NCBI RefSeq assembly: GCF_002234535.1
Contig: NZ_CP022521.1
Span: 1,736,001-1,800,000, forward strand
Source of the DNA: Actinoalloteichus hoggarensis
Lineage (GTDB): Bacteria; Actinomycetota; Actinomycetes; Mycobacteriales; Pseudonocardiaceae
Direction of reading: 5' to 3'
Length of the DNA stretch: 64,000 nucleotides
A program made the translations under genes and the position numbers. The notes beneath the pieces were generated by a model. That model had not been told where the DNA came from. It worked only from the letters and a program-made list of their open reading frames with translations, and did no database searches. Shown here in pieces: positions 55,767 to 64,000 of the stretch (its first letter is position 1; the number at the start of each line of letters is the position of its first letter).

Positions 55767-56431
55767 CAGTCGTTCTCCTCCGGTGGCGCCGCGGCGGCTT
55801 GGGCGACCTCGGTGACGGTGCCGGACAGCGCCGCCACGTAGACCTGATCGTCCGCCTGCACGACGGTCTGCGAGTCGGGGAGCACCCCGGTGCCGAAGCG
55901 CATGACGAAGGCGACGCGGGCGCCGACCGCGCGCTCCAGTACGGCGATCGGCGTGCCGATCCACCCCTCGTGCACCGGCAACGCCACCACGGCCACCGTC
56001 CCGGACGGATCACGCCAGGCCGTGGCGATGCCGTCGGGCAGCAGCATGCGCAGGAAGCGGTCGATGGTCCACGGCACCACGGCCACCGTGGGCACGCCCA
56101 TCCGCTCGAAGACGGCCGCGCGTTTGGCGTCGTAGACTCGCGCGACGACGTGTTCGACGCCGAAGGTCTCCTTGGCCACCCGAGCCGAGATGATGTTCGA
56201 GTTGTCGCCGCTGGAGACGGCGGCGAAGGCGGCAGCGTGTTCGACGCCTGCCTCGCTGAGCACGGAGCGGTCGAAGCCGACCCCGACGACCCGACTGCCG
56301 CCGAAGCCGCTGCCCAGCCTGCGGAAGGCCCGGCCGTCCTGATCGATCACCGCGACCGTATGACCCATCCGGTCGAGTGCGGTGGCCAGCGAGGCGCCGA
56401 CCCGTCCGCATCCCATGATCACGACATGCAC
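55766..56431 (-). CDS. trkA: TrkA/RCK potassium-transport regulatory protein (CeoB-like)
   Basis: 221 residues. VVIMGCGRVGASLATALDRM (GxGxxG at 7-12), VIDQDGRAF, AAVSSGDNSNIISARVAK and a C-terminal RCK_C domain. Upstream member of the pair. GTG 56431. Divergent from the KimA-like permease, which may be the channel it controls. Confidence 0.92.
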   Translation of the reverse strand: MHVVIMGCGRVGASLATALDRMGHTVAVIDQDGRAFRRLGSGFGGSRVVGVGFDRSVLSEAGVEHAAAFAAVSSGDNSNIISARVAKETFGVEHVVARVYDAKRAAVFERMGVPTVAVVPWTIDRFLRMLLPDGIATAWRDPSGTVAVVALPVHEGWIGTPIAVLERAVGARVAFVMRFGTGVLPDSQTVVQADDQVYVAALSGTVTEVAQAAAAPPEEND

Positions 56432-56731
56432 CGCTGCCCCCTTGCGATCTCGATCTGGAACGCTACCGCCGGCTAGGTCGCGCTCCCAGCCGAGCGGGTC
56501 TTCGTGGTCGTCACCGGAATGTTTCGGCGCCGAACGGTCGCCGCTCGATCGGCCGGGCTGGTCGACGCGGTCGCCGAGCCGAGGATCTGTTCAGGTCACG
56601 TCGCCGAGGAGGTGAAGTCGCCGTGAACGCGAACACCCCGTCCGACCTGCGTGCCAGCCTCTCGGCGCATGATCTCGTCGTCTCGTCCCTGTGGCGGGCC
56701 GTCTCGTTCGCCTCCGGCCTACGCTCAGCCC
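56432..56731. other. Divergent interval between trkA pair and KimA-like permease
   Basis: 300 bases; must carry both promoters. Only the permease -10 (56720-56725) is clear. No c-di-AMP (ydaO-type) riboswitch fold was recognised. Confidence 0.45.
56720..56725 (+). promoter_or_regulatory. -10 element of the KimA-like gene, leaderless
   Basis: TACGCT, six bases, then GTG 56732; no ribosome-binding site. Identical box and spacing to proA. Confidence 0.6.
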
Positions 56732-58744
56732 GTGCCCAAGCTCGCGACCGCGGCGAAACGGCTCCTGCTCGGCCGCCCGTTCCGCAGTGACCGGATCTCC
56801 CGCACTCTGCTGCCCAAGCGGATCGCTCTCCCGGTCTTCGCCTCCGACCCGATGTCGAGTGTGGCGTACGCGCCGGAGGAGATCCTGCTCATGCTGTCGG
56901 TGGCCGGGCTCTCGGCCTATGCCTTCACACCGTGGATCGGTCTGGCCGTCGTCGTGGTGATGGCGGCGGTGATCGCCGGCAGCAGGCAGAACATCTACGC
57001 GTATCCGTCAGGCGGCGGAGACTACGTCGTCACCGCCGTGAACCACGGCAGGCGCTGGGGCCTGGTCGTGGCGAGCGCCCTGATGGTCGACTACGTCCTC
57101 ACGGTGGCGGTGTCCATCTCCGCCGCCGCCGCCAACATCGGGTCGGCGGTGCCGTTCGTCGCCGCCCACAAGGTCGAGTTCGCCGTCGTGGCGATCGTCG
57201 TGCTCACGGCGTTGAACCTGCGCGGCATCCGGGAGACCGGCGTGCTCTTCGCGATCCCGACCTACGCCTTCGTCGTCGCCGTCCTGGGCATGGTGCTCAT
57301 CGGCCTGTTTCGGGCACTCCGAGGCGACGACATCCGGGCCGAGAGCGCGGGCTTCGATCTCGCCGAGCCCGCGGCGCCGCTCTCCGCCGCCGCGATGCTG
57401 CTGATCGTGCTGCGGGCATTCTCCTCCGGCAGCGCCGCTCTCACCGGGGTCGAGGCGATCAGCAACGGGGTGCCCGCCTTCCGGAGACCCAAGAGCCGCA
57501 ACGCGGCATTGACGCTGATCATGATGGGGGCGCTGGCGGTCAGCATGTTCATGGGCCTGCTGCTGCTGGCCGGGCTGACCGACGTCAAGGTCGCGGAGAA
57601 TCCCGCGACGCAGCTCATCGGGGCACCGGAGGGCTACGAACAGCGGACGATGGTGGCGCAGATCGCCGCGGCCGTCTTCGACGGTTTCACGCCCGCCTTC
57701 TACTTCCTGCTCGCCGTCACCGGCTTGATCCTCGTGCTGGCGGCGAACACCGCCTTCAACGGCTTCCCGGTACTCGGATCGATCCTCGCGCAGGAACGCT
57801 ATCTGCCGAGGCAGTTCCACACCCGAGGTGATCGACTCGCGTTCAGCAACGGCATCATCTTCCTGGCCTTGGCGGCGATCCTGCTGGTCATCGTCTTCGA
57901 CGCCGAGGTCACCGACCTGATCCACCTCTACATCGTGGGCGTCTTCGTGGCCTTCGTGCTCAGCCAGAGCGGCATGATCCTGCACTGGCGAGGTCTGCTG
58001 CGCACCGAGACCGACCCGGCGGCACGGCGGCGGATGCGGCGTTCGCAGGCGGTGAACATGCTGGGCCTGATCACCACGTCGATCGTGCTGATCCTGGTGG
58101 TCGTGACCAAGTTCCTGCGCGGCGCCTGGATCGCCATCGCCGCCATGGCGGTGCTGTGCCTGTTGATGACGGCCATCCGCAGGCACTACGACCGGGTGGC
58201 CGCCGAGCTGGCCGAACATGAGGGCGACACGGTGCTGCCATCGCGTAATCACGCGATCGTGCTGGTCTCGCAACTGCATCGGCCGACGTTGCGTGCCCTC
58301 GCCTATGCACGGGCCACCCGTCCCGACGTGCTGGAGGCGGTTACCGTCAATGTCGACGAGGCCAATACCCTCGTCGTGACTCGCCGTTGGCAAGAGGAGA
58401 ACTTCCAGGTGCCGTTGAAAGTCGTCGAGTCCCCCTACCGAGAGATCACGAAACCGGTGCTCGACTACGTGAAACGAATTCGAACCGACAACCCTCGCAA
58501 CGTCGTCACGGTGTTCATCCCCGAGTACGTCGTCGGACACTGGTGGGAGAACCTCCTGCACAATCAGAGCGCTCTGCGGCTGAAGGGCAGGCTCCTGTTC
58601 GAGCCGGGCGTCATGGTGACCAGCGTCCCGTGGCAGCTCGCCTCGTCGCAGCGCATCGCCGAGCAGAAGACGTCCGCCGCGGGTGCGGCCCGGCGAGGCC
58701 TGGACGTGTCCGAGGCCGATCACGATCGGCGGGACGCCCGATGA
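56732..58744 (+). CDS. KimA-like APC superfamily potassium permease
   Basis: 670 residues. The opening (LLLGRPFRSDRISRTLLPKR, ASDPMSSVAYAPEEIL) and the core blocks IYAYPSGGGDYVVTA, SSGSAALTGVEAISNGVPAF, NTAFNGFPVLGSILAQERYL and FHTRGDRLAFSNGIIFLALA closely follow Bacillus KimA (YdaO), a high-affinity K+ importer, with about twelve helices. The last 180 residues are a cytosolic domain with a USP-like beta-alpha pattern. Next to the RCK pair, K+ transport is the best guess. GTG 56732 after the -10. Stop overlaps the next start (ATGA). Confidence 0.88.
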   Translation: MPKLATAAKRLLLGRPFRSDRISRTLLPKRIALPVFASDPMSSVAYAPEEILLMLSVAGLSAYAFTPWIGLAVVVVMAAVIAGSRQNIYAYPSGGGDYVVTAVNHGRRWGLVVASALMVDYVLTVAVSISAAAANIGSAVPFVAAHKVEFAVVAIVVLTALNLRGIRETGVLFAIPTYAFVVAVLGMVLIGLFRALRGDDIRAESAGFDLAEPAAPLSAAAMLLIVLRAFSSGSAALTGVEAISNGVPAFRRPKSRNAALTLIMMGALAVSMFMGLLLLAGLTDVKVAENPATQLIGAPEGYEQRTMVAQIAAAVFDGFTPAFYFLLAVTGLILVLAANTAFNGFPVLGSILAQERYLPRQFHTRGDRLAFSNGIIFLALAAILLVIVFDAEVTDLIHLYIVGVFVAFVLSQSGMILHWRGLLRTETDPAARRRMRRSQAVNMLGLITTSIVLILVVVTKFLRGAWIAIAAMAVLCLLMTAIRRHYDRVAAELAEHEGDTVLPSRNHAIVLVSQLHRPTLRALAYARATRPDVLEAVTVNVDEANTLVVTRRWQEENFQVPLKVVESPYREITKPVLDYVKRIRTDNPRNVVTVFIPEYVVGHWWENLLHNQSALRLKGRLLFEPGVMVTSVPWQLASSQRIAEQKTSAAGAARRGLDVSEADHDRRDAR

Positions 58745-60186
58745 CGCTCTCCGCCGAGTCGCCTGGCGCCGCGACCCCGTCCTCCTCCGTTCCCGAGCAC
58801 CGTGCGGGCGCCACGAGCGGCACGGAGACCGGGGCCGCGACGTCTCCCGAGGTCACCGGGAGGCGTCCCGCGGGTCCGGACGGCCTCGGCTCGCGCGGTG
58901 CGCGGGACGAACGGGAGTCCGAGGATGCCGCCGTGAAGGTCGACTGGACCGGCCGCCGCTTCGAGGTCGAGGTCGGCAATCCGGGTCACGGGGGCTTCTG
59001 CGTCGCTCGGCACGAGGGCCGGGTGGTCTTCGTGCGACACGCACTGCCGGGTGAGAAGGTCGTGGTGGTGGTCACCGAGGACAACGGCGGCAGCTTCTGC
59101 CGGGCCGATGCGGTCGAGGTCCGACAGCCCTCGGTCGACCGCGTCGAGCCGCCCTGCCCCGCGGCGCGTCCCGGCGGCTGCGGGGGTTGCGACTGGCAGC
59201 ATGTCGACCCTGCGGCCCAACGTGAACTGAAGGCGCGGATCGTCGCCGAACAGCTTCGGCGTATCGCCGCCGTCGACCTGGCGGTGACCGTGGAGGAACT
59301 GCCCGGCGGTCCGCTCGGCTGGCGTAGTCGCGTCCGGCTGGCCGTCGACGATCGCGGCCGACCGGGGCTGCGGGCGCATCGCAGTCACCGCGTGGTGCCG
59401 CTGGAGGACTGCCCGATATCCGTTCCCGGCTCACTCGACGACGTGCTGAACCGGCGATGGCGGGCACGGTCGGAGCTGGAGGTCACCAGCGACTCGCTGG
59501 GCCGGGTTCATCTGGCCGAGCCGGGTCCCGGCTCGCCGGGCCGACGTGGAGCCGGCCGCCAGCTCATCGGCGGCACGGCGGTACAACGGGCGGCGGGGCG
59601 CGAATGGCGGATCGCGGCGCACGGCTTCTGGCAGGTCCATCCTGCGGCGGCCGATGCCTTCGCGGCTGTCGTGCGTGAGTGGGCCGACGCTCCGACGGGC
59701 GGCACCGCGTGGGATCTCTACGGCGGGGCCGGGCTGTTCGCCTCGGTGCTCGCCGAGCAGGTGGGGCCCACCGGCGTGGTGGAGGCGGTGGAGTCGTCCC
59801 GCCGGGCGGTGCGTGACGGAATGCACGCCTTGGCCGATCTGCCGCAGGTGCGGTTCCACGCAGGCCGGGTGGAGAAGCTGGTGTCCGAGCTGGCGGGTCC
59901 GGTCGAATCCTCGGGGGCGGGCGGCATCGGTCGGCGGCCGGACGTCGTGGTGCTCGACCCGCCGCGCAAGGGAGCGGGGCGCGCGGTGATCAGCGCGATC
60001 ACCGATGCCCGGCCCGACCGGGTGATCCTCGTGGCCTGTGATCCGGCGGCCATGGCCAGGGACGTGGGCCTGTTCGCCGAGGCGGATTATCGGCTGCGGC
60101 GGCTGCGGGCGTTCGACGCCTTCCCCATGACGCACCATGTCGAGTGCATCGTGCTGTTGGAGCCGGGGCAGGCGCAGGCAGGCTGA
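58741..60186 (+). CDS. TRAM-domain class I RNA (uracil-5-)methyltransferase, RumA/TrmA-like
   Basis: 481 residues. A disordered head (1-62), TRAM domain (VDWTGRRFEVEVGNPGHGGF onward), an iron-sulfur cysteine cluster (CPAARPGGCGGCDWQH), and the Rossmann methyltransferase with AWDLYGGAGLFASVL, LDPPRKGAG, the catalytic cysteine in VACDPAAMARDV and the base Glu in THHVECIVLLE. Makes 5-methyluridine in rRNA or tRNA. Rv2689c counterpart, coupled to the permease gene by ATGA. Confidence 0.92.
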   Translation: MTLSAESPGAATPSSSVPEHRAGATSGTETGAATSPEVTGRRPAGPDGLGSRGARDERESEDAAVKVDWTGRRFEVEVGNPGHGGFCVARHEGRVVFVRHALPGEKVVVVVTEDNGGSFCRADAVEVRQPSVDRVEPPCPAARPGGCGGCDWQHVDPAAQRELKARIVAEQLRRIAAVDLAVTVEELPGGPLGWRSRVRLAVDDRGRPGLRAHRSHRVVPLEDCPISVPGSLDDVLNRRWRARSELEVTSDSLGRVHLAEPGPGSPGRRGAGRQLIGGTAVQRAAGREWRIAAHGFWQVHPAAADAFAAVVREWADAPTGGTAWDLYGGAGLFASVLAEQVGPTGVVEAVESSRRAVRDGMHALADLPQVRFHAGRVEKLVSELAGPVESSGAGGIGRRPDVVVLDPPRKGAGRAVISAITDARPDRVILVACDPAAMARDVGLFAEADYRLRRLRAFDAFPMTHHVECIVLLEPGQAQAG

Positions 60187-60599
60187 GTGGAGGGCAGGCC
60201 CTGTCGGCGTGCCGAACCGTCGGGGGGGCGTTCGATCGTCAACGGTCCGAACCGGTCCGGCACCGGACCGCGGCCGTCGAGAGGAGTCGGGTCTCGGCCC
60301 GGCTCCTCGGTGCTCCGCCGTCTGCTCGGCCGCCGTGGGCGGGGACGCGGACAGCGACGCCTGAGTGATCGAGAACGCCGACATTCGTGGATGGACTCCA
60401 CGATCAGGGCAACCTTGGCGCGTGTGAAGACGTCTTTTATCGCGACGGAGTGCGACCCGTCGAGCCCATTGGGTGAACGGCCGTGAGAGCCGGGATAGTT
60501 ACCGGTCCGTAGACTGTCCCGCGCCGCATGGTCACAGAGCGGACCTGAGGACGCGGCTGCCCGCACCGTGGGCGACCGGTATCGAAGCGAGGTGGAGTG
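60187..60599. other. Upstream region of dxs
   Basis: 413 bases. TAGACT (60510-60515) is a plausible -10, giving a leader of about 80 bases for dxs. No TPP riboswitch or gene seen. Confidence 0.45.
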
Positions 60600-62591
60600 G
60601 TGACACTGCTGGAGTCCGTGCACGGCCCGGCCGACCTCAAACGAATGGAACTCGGCGAGCTGCAGCAGCTGGCCGAGGAGATTCGGAACTTCCTCGTGAC
60701 CAAGGTGTCTCGCACCGGTGGTCACCTGGGGCCGAACCTGGGCGTGGTCGAACTGACGATGTCGGTGCACCGCGTCTTCGATTCGCCGCACGACAAGGTG
60801 GTGTTCGACACCGGTCATCAGGCGTACGTGCACAAGATCCTCACCGGTAGACAGGCGGGCTTCGATCGACTTCGACTTCGCGACGGGCTCTCCGGCTATC
60901 CCTCCAGGGCCGAGAGCGAACACGACCTGGTCGAGAACAGCCACGCCTCCACGGCGCTGTCCTACGCCGACGGACTCGCGAAGGCGTTCCAACTCGGCGG
61001 CGCTCGGCGGCACGTCGTCGCCGTGGTCGGCGACGGCGCGCTGACCGGCGGGATGTGCTGGGAGGCGTTGAACAACATCGCGGCGGGTCAGCGGCGTTCG
61101 CTCGTCATCGTCGTCAACGACAACGGCCGGTCCTACTCGCCGACCATCGGCGGATTCGCCGAGCATCTCTCGTCGTTGCGGCTTCGACCCGGCTACGAGC
61201 GGGCCCTGGAGAGCGGCAGACGCACCCTGCAGAGCATCCCGATGGTGGGCGGACCGCTGTACGCGGGGCTGCACGCCGCGAAGCGCGGACTCAAGGACGC
61301 CATCAGCCCCCAGGTGATGTTCGAGGACCTCGGGTTGAAGTACCTCGGGCCCGTGGACGGGCATGATCTGGGCGCCATGGACGCCGCGCTGCGGCGGGCC
61401 AAGGCCTTCGGCGGGCCGGTGATCGTGCACGCGGTCACGCGCAAGGGCAACGGGTTCGCGCCTGCCGAGAACGACGAGGCCGACCAGATGCACTCCACGG
61501 GTGCGATCGACCCGGTCACCGGCGAGCCGACGTCCACCTCCGCGGGCACCAGCTGGACCTCTGTCTTCGCCGACGAGCTGGTGAAGATCGGCGGTCGACG
61601 GTCCGACATCGTCGCGATCACCGCGGCGATGCTCGGTCCGACAGGCCTGGATCGGTTCGCCGCCGCCTTCCCGCAGCGCTGCTTCGACGTCGGCATCGCC
61701 GAGCAGCACGCGCTGACCTCGGCGGCAGGTCTCGCGATGGGCGGGCAGCATCCCGTGGTCGCCGTGTATGCCACGTTCCTCAACCGAGCCTTCGATCAGC
61801 TGCTGATGGACGTGGCGCTGCACCGCCAGCCGGTGACGGTGGTGCTCGACCGGGCCGGGGTCACCGGCAGCGACGGTGCGAGCCACAACGGGATGTGGGA
61901 CATGTCGATGCTCGGCATGATCCCCGGCATTCGGGTCGCCGCTCCCCGAGACGCCGTGACCCTGCGTGAGGAGCTCAACGAGGCCGTCGAGGTCTCCGAC
62001 GGGCCCACGGTGGTCCGCTACTCCAAGGGCGCGGTGATCGACGAGGTGGCGGCGCTGCGGCGGCACGGCTCGGTGGACGTGCTCTACGAGCCTGTTGCCG
62101 ACGACGCGGCCGAATCCGCTTCCGTCGACGAGGCACCCGTCGACGAGCCCGCCACCGCGAGCACGCCCCGCTCGGACGTGCTGCTCGTCGCGGTGGGCGC
62201 CTTCGGGACGCTGGGTGTCGACGTGGCTCGCAGGCTGGCCGATCAGGGCATCGGCGTCACGGTGGTGGACCCGAGGTGGGTGACGCCGATACCGCCGGAG
62301 CTGGTCGAGTTGTCGCGCGGGCACCGGCTCGTCGTGACGGTCGAGGACGGTGGGCGACACGGAGGTGTGGGATGGGCGCTCGCCGCGGCGCTGCGCGACG
62401 CGGACCTCGACGTTCCGCTCCGCGACCTCGGCATCCCACAGCGGTTCCTCGATCATGGATCGCGCTCGGAGGTCTTGGCGGAACTGGGTCTGACCGCTCA
62501 GGACATCGCTCGTCGGATCACCGAGTGGGCCGCCGACCGGATCGGTGCCGCCGACGCCGCGGTGTCCCCGGTCGCCACCCGCGAACTCTGA
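60600..62591 (+). CDS. dxs: 1-deoxy-D-xylulose-5-phosphate synthase
   Basis: 663 residues. Thiamine-diphosphate enzyme joining pyruvate and glyceraldehyde 3-phosphate, first step of the MEP isoprenoid route. [15 protein letters not shown], the TPP motif [47 protein letters not shown] and [19 protein letters not shown] are all present. There is a short acidic insert (about 505-525) before the last domain. GTG 60600 (or 60597) follows GAGGTGG. A strong hairpin closes the unit. Confidence 0.96.
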   Translation: MTLLESVHGPADLKRMELGELQQLAEEIRNFLVTKVSRTGGHLGPNLGVVELTMSVHRVFDSPHDKVVFDTGHQAYVHKILTGRQAGFDRLRLRDGLSGYPSRAESEHDLVENSHASTALSYADGLAKAFQLGGARRHVVAVVGDGALTGGMCWEALNNIAAGQRRSLVIVVNDNGRSYSPTIGGFAEHLSSLRLRPGYERALESGRRTLQSIPMVGGPLYAGLHAAKRGLKDAISPQVMFEDLGLKYLGPVDGHDLGAMDAALRRAKAFGGPVIVHAVTRKGNGFAPAENDEADQMHSTGAIDPVTGEPTSTSAGTSWTSVFADELVKIGGRRSDIVAITAAMLGPTGLDRFAAAFPQRCFDVGIAEQHALTSAAGLAMGGQHPVVAVYATFLNRAFDQLLMDVALHRQPVTVVLDRAGVTGSDGASHNGMWDMSMLGMIPGIRVAAPRDAVTLREELNEAVEVSDGPTVVRYSKGAVIDEVAALRRHGSVDVLYEPVADDAAESASVDEAPVDEPATASTPRSDVLLVAVGAFGTLGVDVARRLADQGIGVTVVDPRWVTPIPPELVELSRGHRLVVTVEDGGRHGGVGWALAAALRDADLDVPLRDLGIPQRFLDHGSRSEVLAELGLTAQDIARRITEWAADRIGAADAAVSPVATREL

Positions 62592-62951
62592 GCCCGCGGA
62601 CTGCCGCGGCTCACCGCTGAGGCCGCACCACCGACCGCAGGTGGTGCGGCCTCAGCGGCCGTGGCGGGAAGACGTGCCGTGCGGGAGCACGCCGTCCCAG
62701 CCCTCGGCCTCGGTGACCTACCCCCGTTCACAGCGGGTGAGCGCCCTCGGAGGGCGCGTGACCGTCGGGCGCCGGGCGGATCGCAGCCGTCGATCGATCT
62801 CGAGTCGTGGCAGGTTCCACGGTCACCACGGCCTCGGGGCCTCGCGGAGCACCCGCGTCGGCGCGGGCCGAGGTCGTCATGATCGCCGCCTGGGTCCACG
62901 TCATCGCGGGATCGACAGCTCTTTCTCAGGTTCGTATGGCACGGTTGGACC
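62592..62951. other. Interval dxs/response regulator
   Basis: 360 bases. Contains the dxs terminator; the remainder shows no gene. TATGGC near 62934 could be part of the regulator's promoter but spacing is poor. Confidence 0.45.
62614..62658 (+). terminator. Perfect 17- to 19-bp hairpin after dxs
   Basis: 62614-62632 pairs with 62640-62658 (CCGCTGAGGCCGCACCA with its complement plus CC/GG) around a seven-base loop, 23 bases after the dxs stop. No T tract. Confidence 0.85.
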
Positions 62952-63671
62952 GTGCGGATTCTGGTCGTTGAGGACGAACAGCCACTGGCCGACGCGATCG
63001 CCAGGGGTTTACGGAGAGAAGGAATGGCGGTGGACACCGCCTACGACGGCGAGTCGGGCCATGAGAAGGCCGCCATCACTCGTTATGACGTCGTGGTCCT
63101 CGATCGAGACCTGCCGGGCATGTCCGGCGATGCCTTGTGCCGCGAGATCCTGCAATCCGGCGCGATCACTCGAGTGATCATGCTCACCGCCAGTGGCGCG
63201 GTGGAGGACCGTGTCGCAGGGCTGTCGCTGGGTGCCGACGACTATCTGGCCAAGCCTTTCGCCTTCGCCGAGCTCGTGGCGCGAATCCGCGCCCTCGGCC
63301 GTCGGTCGACGCCCGCCGCGCCGCCGGTGCTCGTCGCCGAAGACCTGGAACTGGACCCGTCCTCGCGCAACGTCACCCGTTCGGGAAGACAGATCGAGCT
63401 CACCCGCAAGGAGTTCGGCGTCCTCGAGGTCCTGCTGTCGGCGGGCGGCTCGGTGGTCAGCAGCGAGGAGCTGCTGGAACGGGTGTGGGACGAGAACGCC
63501 GACCCGTTCACCACCACCGTGCGCGTGACGGTGATGACCCTGCGAAAGAAGCTCGGCGATCCCGGCGTGATCGAGACGGTGGTGGGCTCGGGATATCGGG
63601 TGCCCAGTGCCGCCGGTGAGAAGAGCGCCGGGCCGGACACGCCGGCGGATCCCGGGCCGCTGCGGCGGTGA
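62952..63671 (+). CDS. OmpR-family two-component response regulator
   Basis: 239 residues. Receiver domain with acid pocket E7/D8, phospho-acceptor D51 (VVLDRDLPG), T79 and K101; then an OmpR/PhoB winged helix (LTRKEFGVLEVLLSAGG, VWDENADPFTTTVRVTVMTL, VVGSGYRV). GTG 62952. Its stop overlaps the kinase start (GTGA). No target clue in the window. Confidence 0.94.
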   Translation: MRILVVEDEQPLADAIARGLRREGMAVDTAYDGESGHEKAAITRYDVVVLDRDLPGMSGDALCREILQSGAITRVIMLTASGAVEDRVAGLSLGADDYLAKPFAFAELVARIRALGRRSTPAAPPVLVAEDLELDPSSRNVTRSGRQIELTRKEFGVLEVLLSAGGSVVSSEELLERVWDENADPFTTTVRVTVMTLRKKLGDPGVIETVVGSGYRVPSAAGEKSAGPDTPADPGPLRR

Positions 63672-64000
63672 GGCGCGCGGTCCGGAGGCGGGGACTCGGA
63701 CTTCGCACGCGCATCACCCTGCTGGCGACCGGGCTCGTCGCGGCGGTCAGCGGCATCCTGCTCTGGCTGGGCTGGCTGCTGGTCGGCGAGGTGCTCGCCG
63801 AGGTGCCGCAGTTCCCTCCCGGCACCTTCGTCCTGGTCGACGGCGTCGACGTCGAGGCGACGAGGCTGGCCGCGATCCTGCGGGACAACGCCAGAGCTCA
63901 GGTTCTCGAGATCGGTGCGGTGGCTTTCCTGTGCGTCGTCCTGGCGGTGCTGATCCTGGCCTGGTCGATCACGGGACGGGTGCTGTCGCCGTTGCATCGC
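63668..64000 (+). CDS. Sensor histidine kinase, truncated by window end
   Basis: First 111 residues seen. Arg-rich start, membrane helix 1 (about 17-39, LLATGLVAAVSGILLWLGWL), a short outside loop of about 40 residues (EVPQFPPGTFVLVDG), helix 2 (about 82-101, IGAVAFLCVVLAVLILAW) and the beginning of a HAMP linker (GRVLSPLHR). HAMP, dimerisation and ATPase domains lie beyond the window. Coupled to the response regulator by GTGA. Confidence 0.9.
   Translation, partial: MRRAVRRRGLGLRTRITLLATGLVAAVSGILLWLGWLLVGEVLAEVPQFPPGTFVLVDGVDVEATRLAAILRDNARAQVLEIGAVAFLCVVLAVLILAWSITGRVLSPLHR

Noticed and set aside
56432-56731. c-di-AMP riboswitch expected before a KimA-like gene
   Set aside because: The permease start lies six bases after its -10, leaving no leader RNA to fold.

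Overview
The window is about 70% G+C, with short intergenic spaces, many ATGA/GTGA start-stop overlaps, frequent GTG starts and many apparent leaderless genes. Gene order matches mycobacteria closely in two blocks. One is nadD-rsfS-gpgP-octT-degV-comEA-comEC ... holA-rpsT. The other is sigA-ppgK-suhB-cei-DUF4193-DUF3093-dut-DUF3710-OB-DUF3159-trkA-trkA-APC-TRAM methyltransferase-dxs. Together with an SPFH/ribbon-helix-helix pair, DUF3039, DUF3099, DUF7455 and Spo0M genes, this points to a chromosome of the actinomycete order Pseudonocardiales (an Actinoalloteichus-like member is my guess, not proven). It is a core housekeeping region with small islands of decay and a few accessory genes.

Layout. 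1-8.4 kb: the end of obgE, proB, an unrecognised zinc-ribbon multi-span membrane protein, a RecQ-type helicase fused to a phosphoribosyltransferase-like tail, and proA; proB and proA flank the insert. 8.4-9.9 kb: a decayed cytochrome P450 followed by its intact ferredoxin. 9.9-16.9 kb: NAD synthesis, ribosome silencing, two genes related to mycobacterial glucosylglycerate/MGLP metabolism, DegV and the ComEA/ComEC DNA-uptake pair. 16.9-18.2 kb: a gene-poor stretch with a 15-unit GGGCGT array. 18.2-22.1 kb: thrC, holA, rpsT. 22.3-27.8 kb: a TSUP permease, an unknown protein, a feedback-type DAHP synthase with a YWWF leader peptide, an SPFH/CopG operon, a VOC protein and a lipoprotein.

28.5-38.5 kb: a group-2 sigma factor with a plausible ECF-type promoter, dtd, plsC, DUF3099, Spo0M, the pseudouridine catabolism pair psuG-psuK, DUF3039, a YihY/BrkB membrane protein and a DEAD/DEAH helicase. 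38.7-44.6 kb: an FkbM methyltransferase and a xylose-type ABC transporter operon (xylF-xylG-xylH) ending in a ROK regulator, with an operator-like palindrome at the front and hairpins between the transporter genes. 44.7-46.1 kb: DUF7455 and a frameshifted short-chain dehydrogenase pseudogene. 46.4-62.6 kb: sigA through dxs, including a potassium-handling group (two RCK/TrkA proteins divergent from a KimA-like permease). 62.9-64 kb: a two-component system whose kinase runs off the window.

The most noteworthy items are the leader peptide with competing stems before the DAHP synthase, the divergent dut/DUF3093 start pair only 24 bp apart with overlapping -10 elements, a recurring TANNNT-N6-start leaderless signature, the P450 that has lost its haem cysteine while its ferredoxin survives, the GGGCGT array, and the SPFH operon with a palindrome inside its promoter. 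I did not find a clearly new multi-gene defence or biosynthetic system; no CRISPR array, insertion sequence, prophage, rRNA or tRNA was recognised. All similarity statements come from motif and gene-order recognition, not from database searches.
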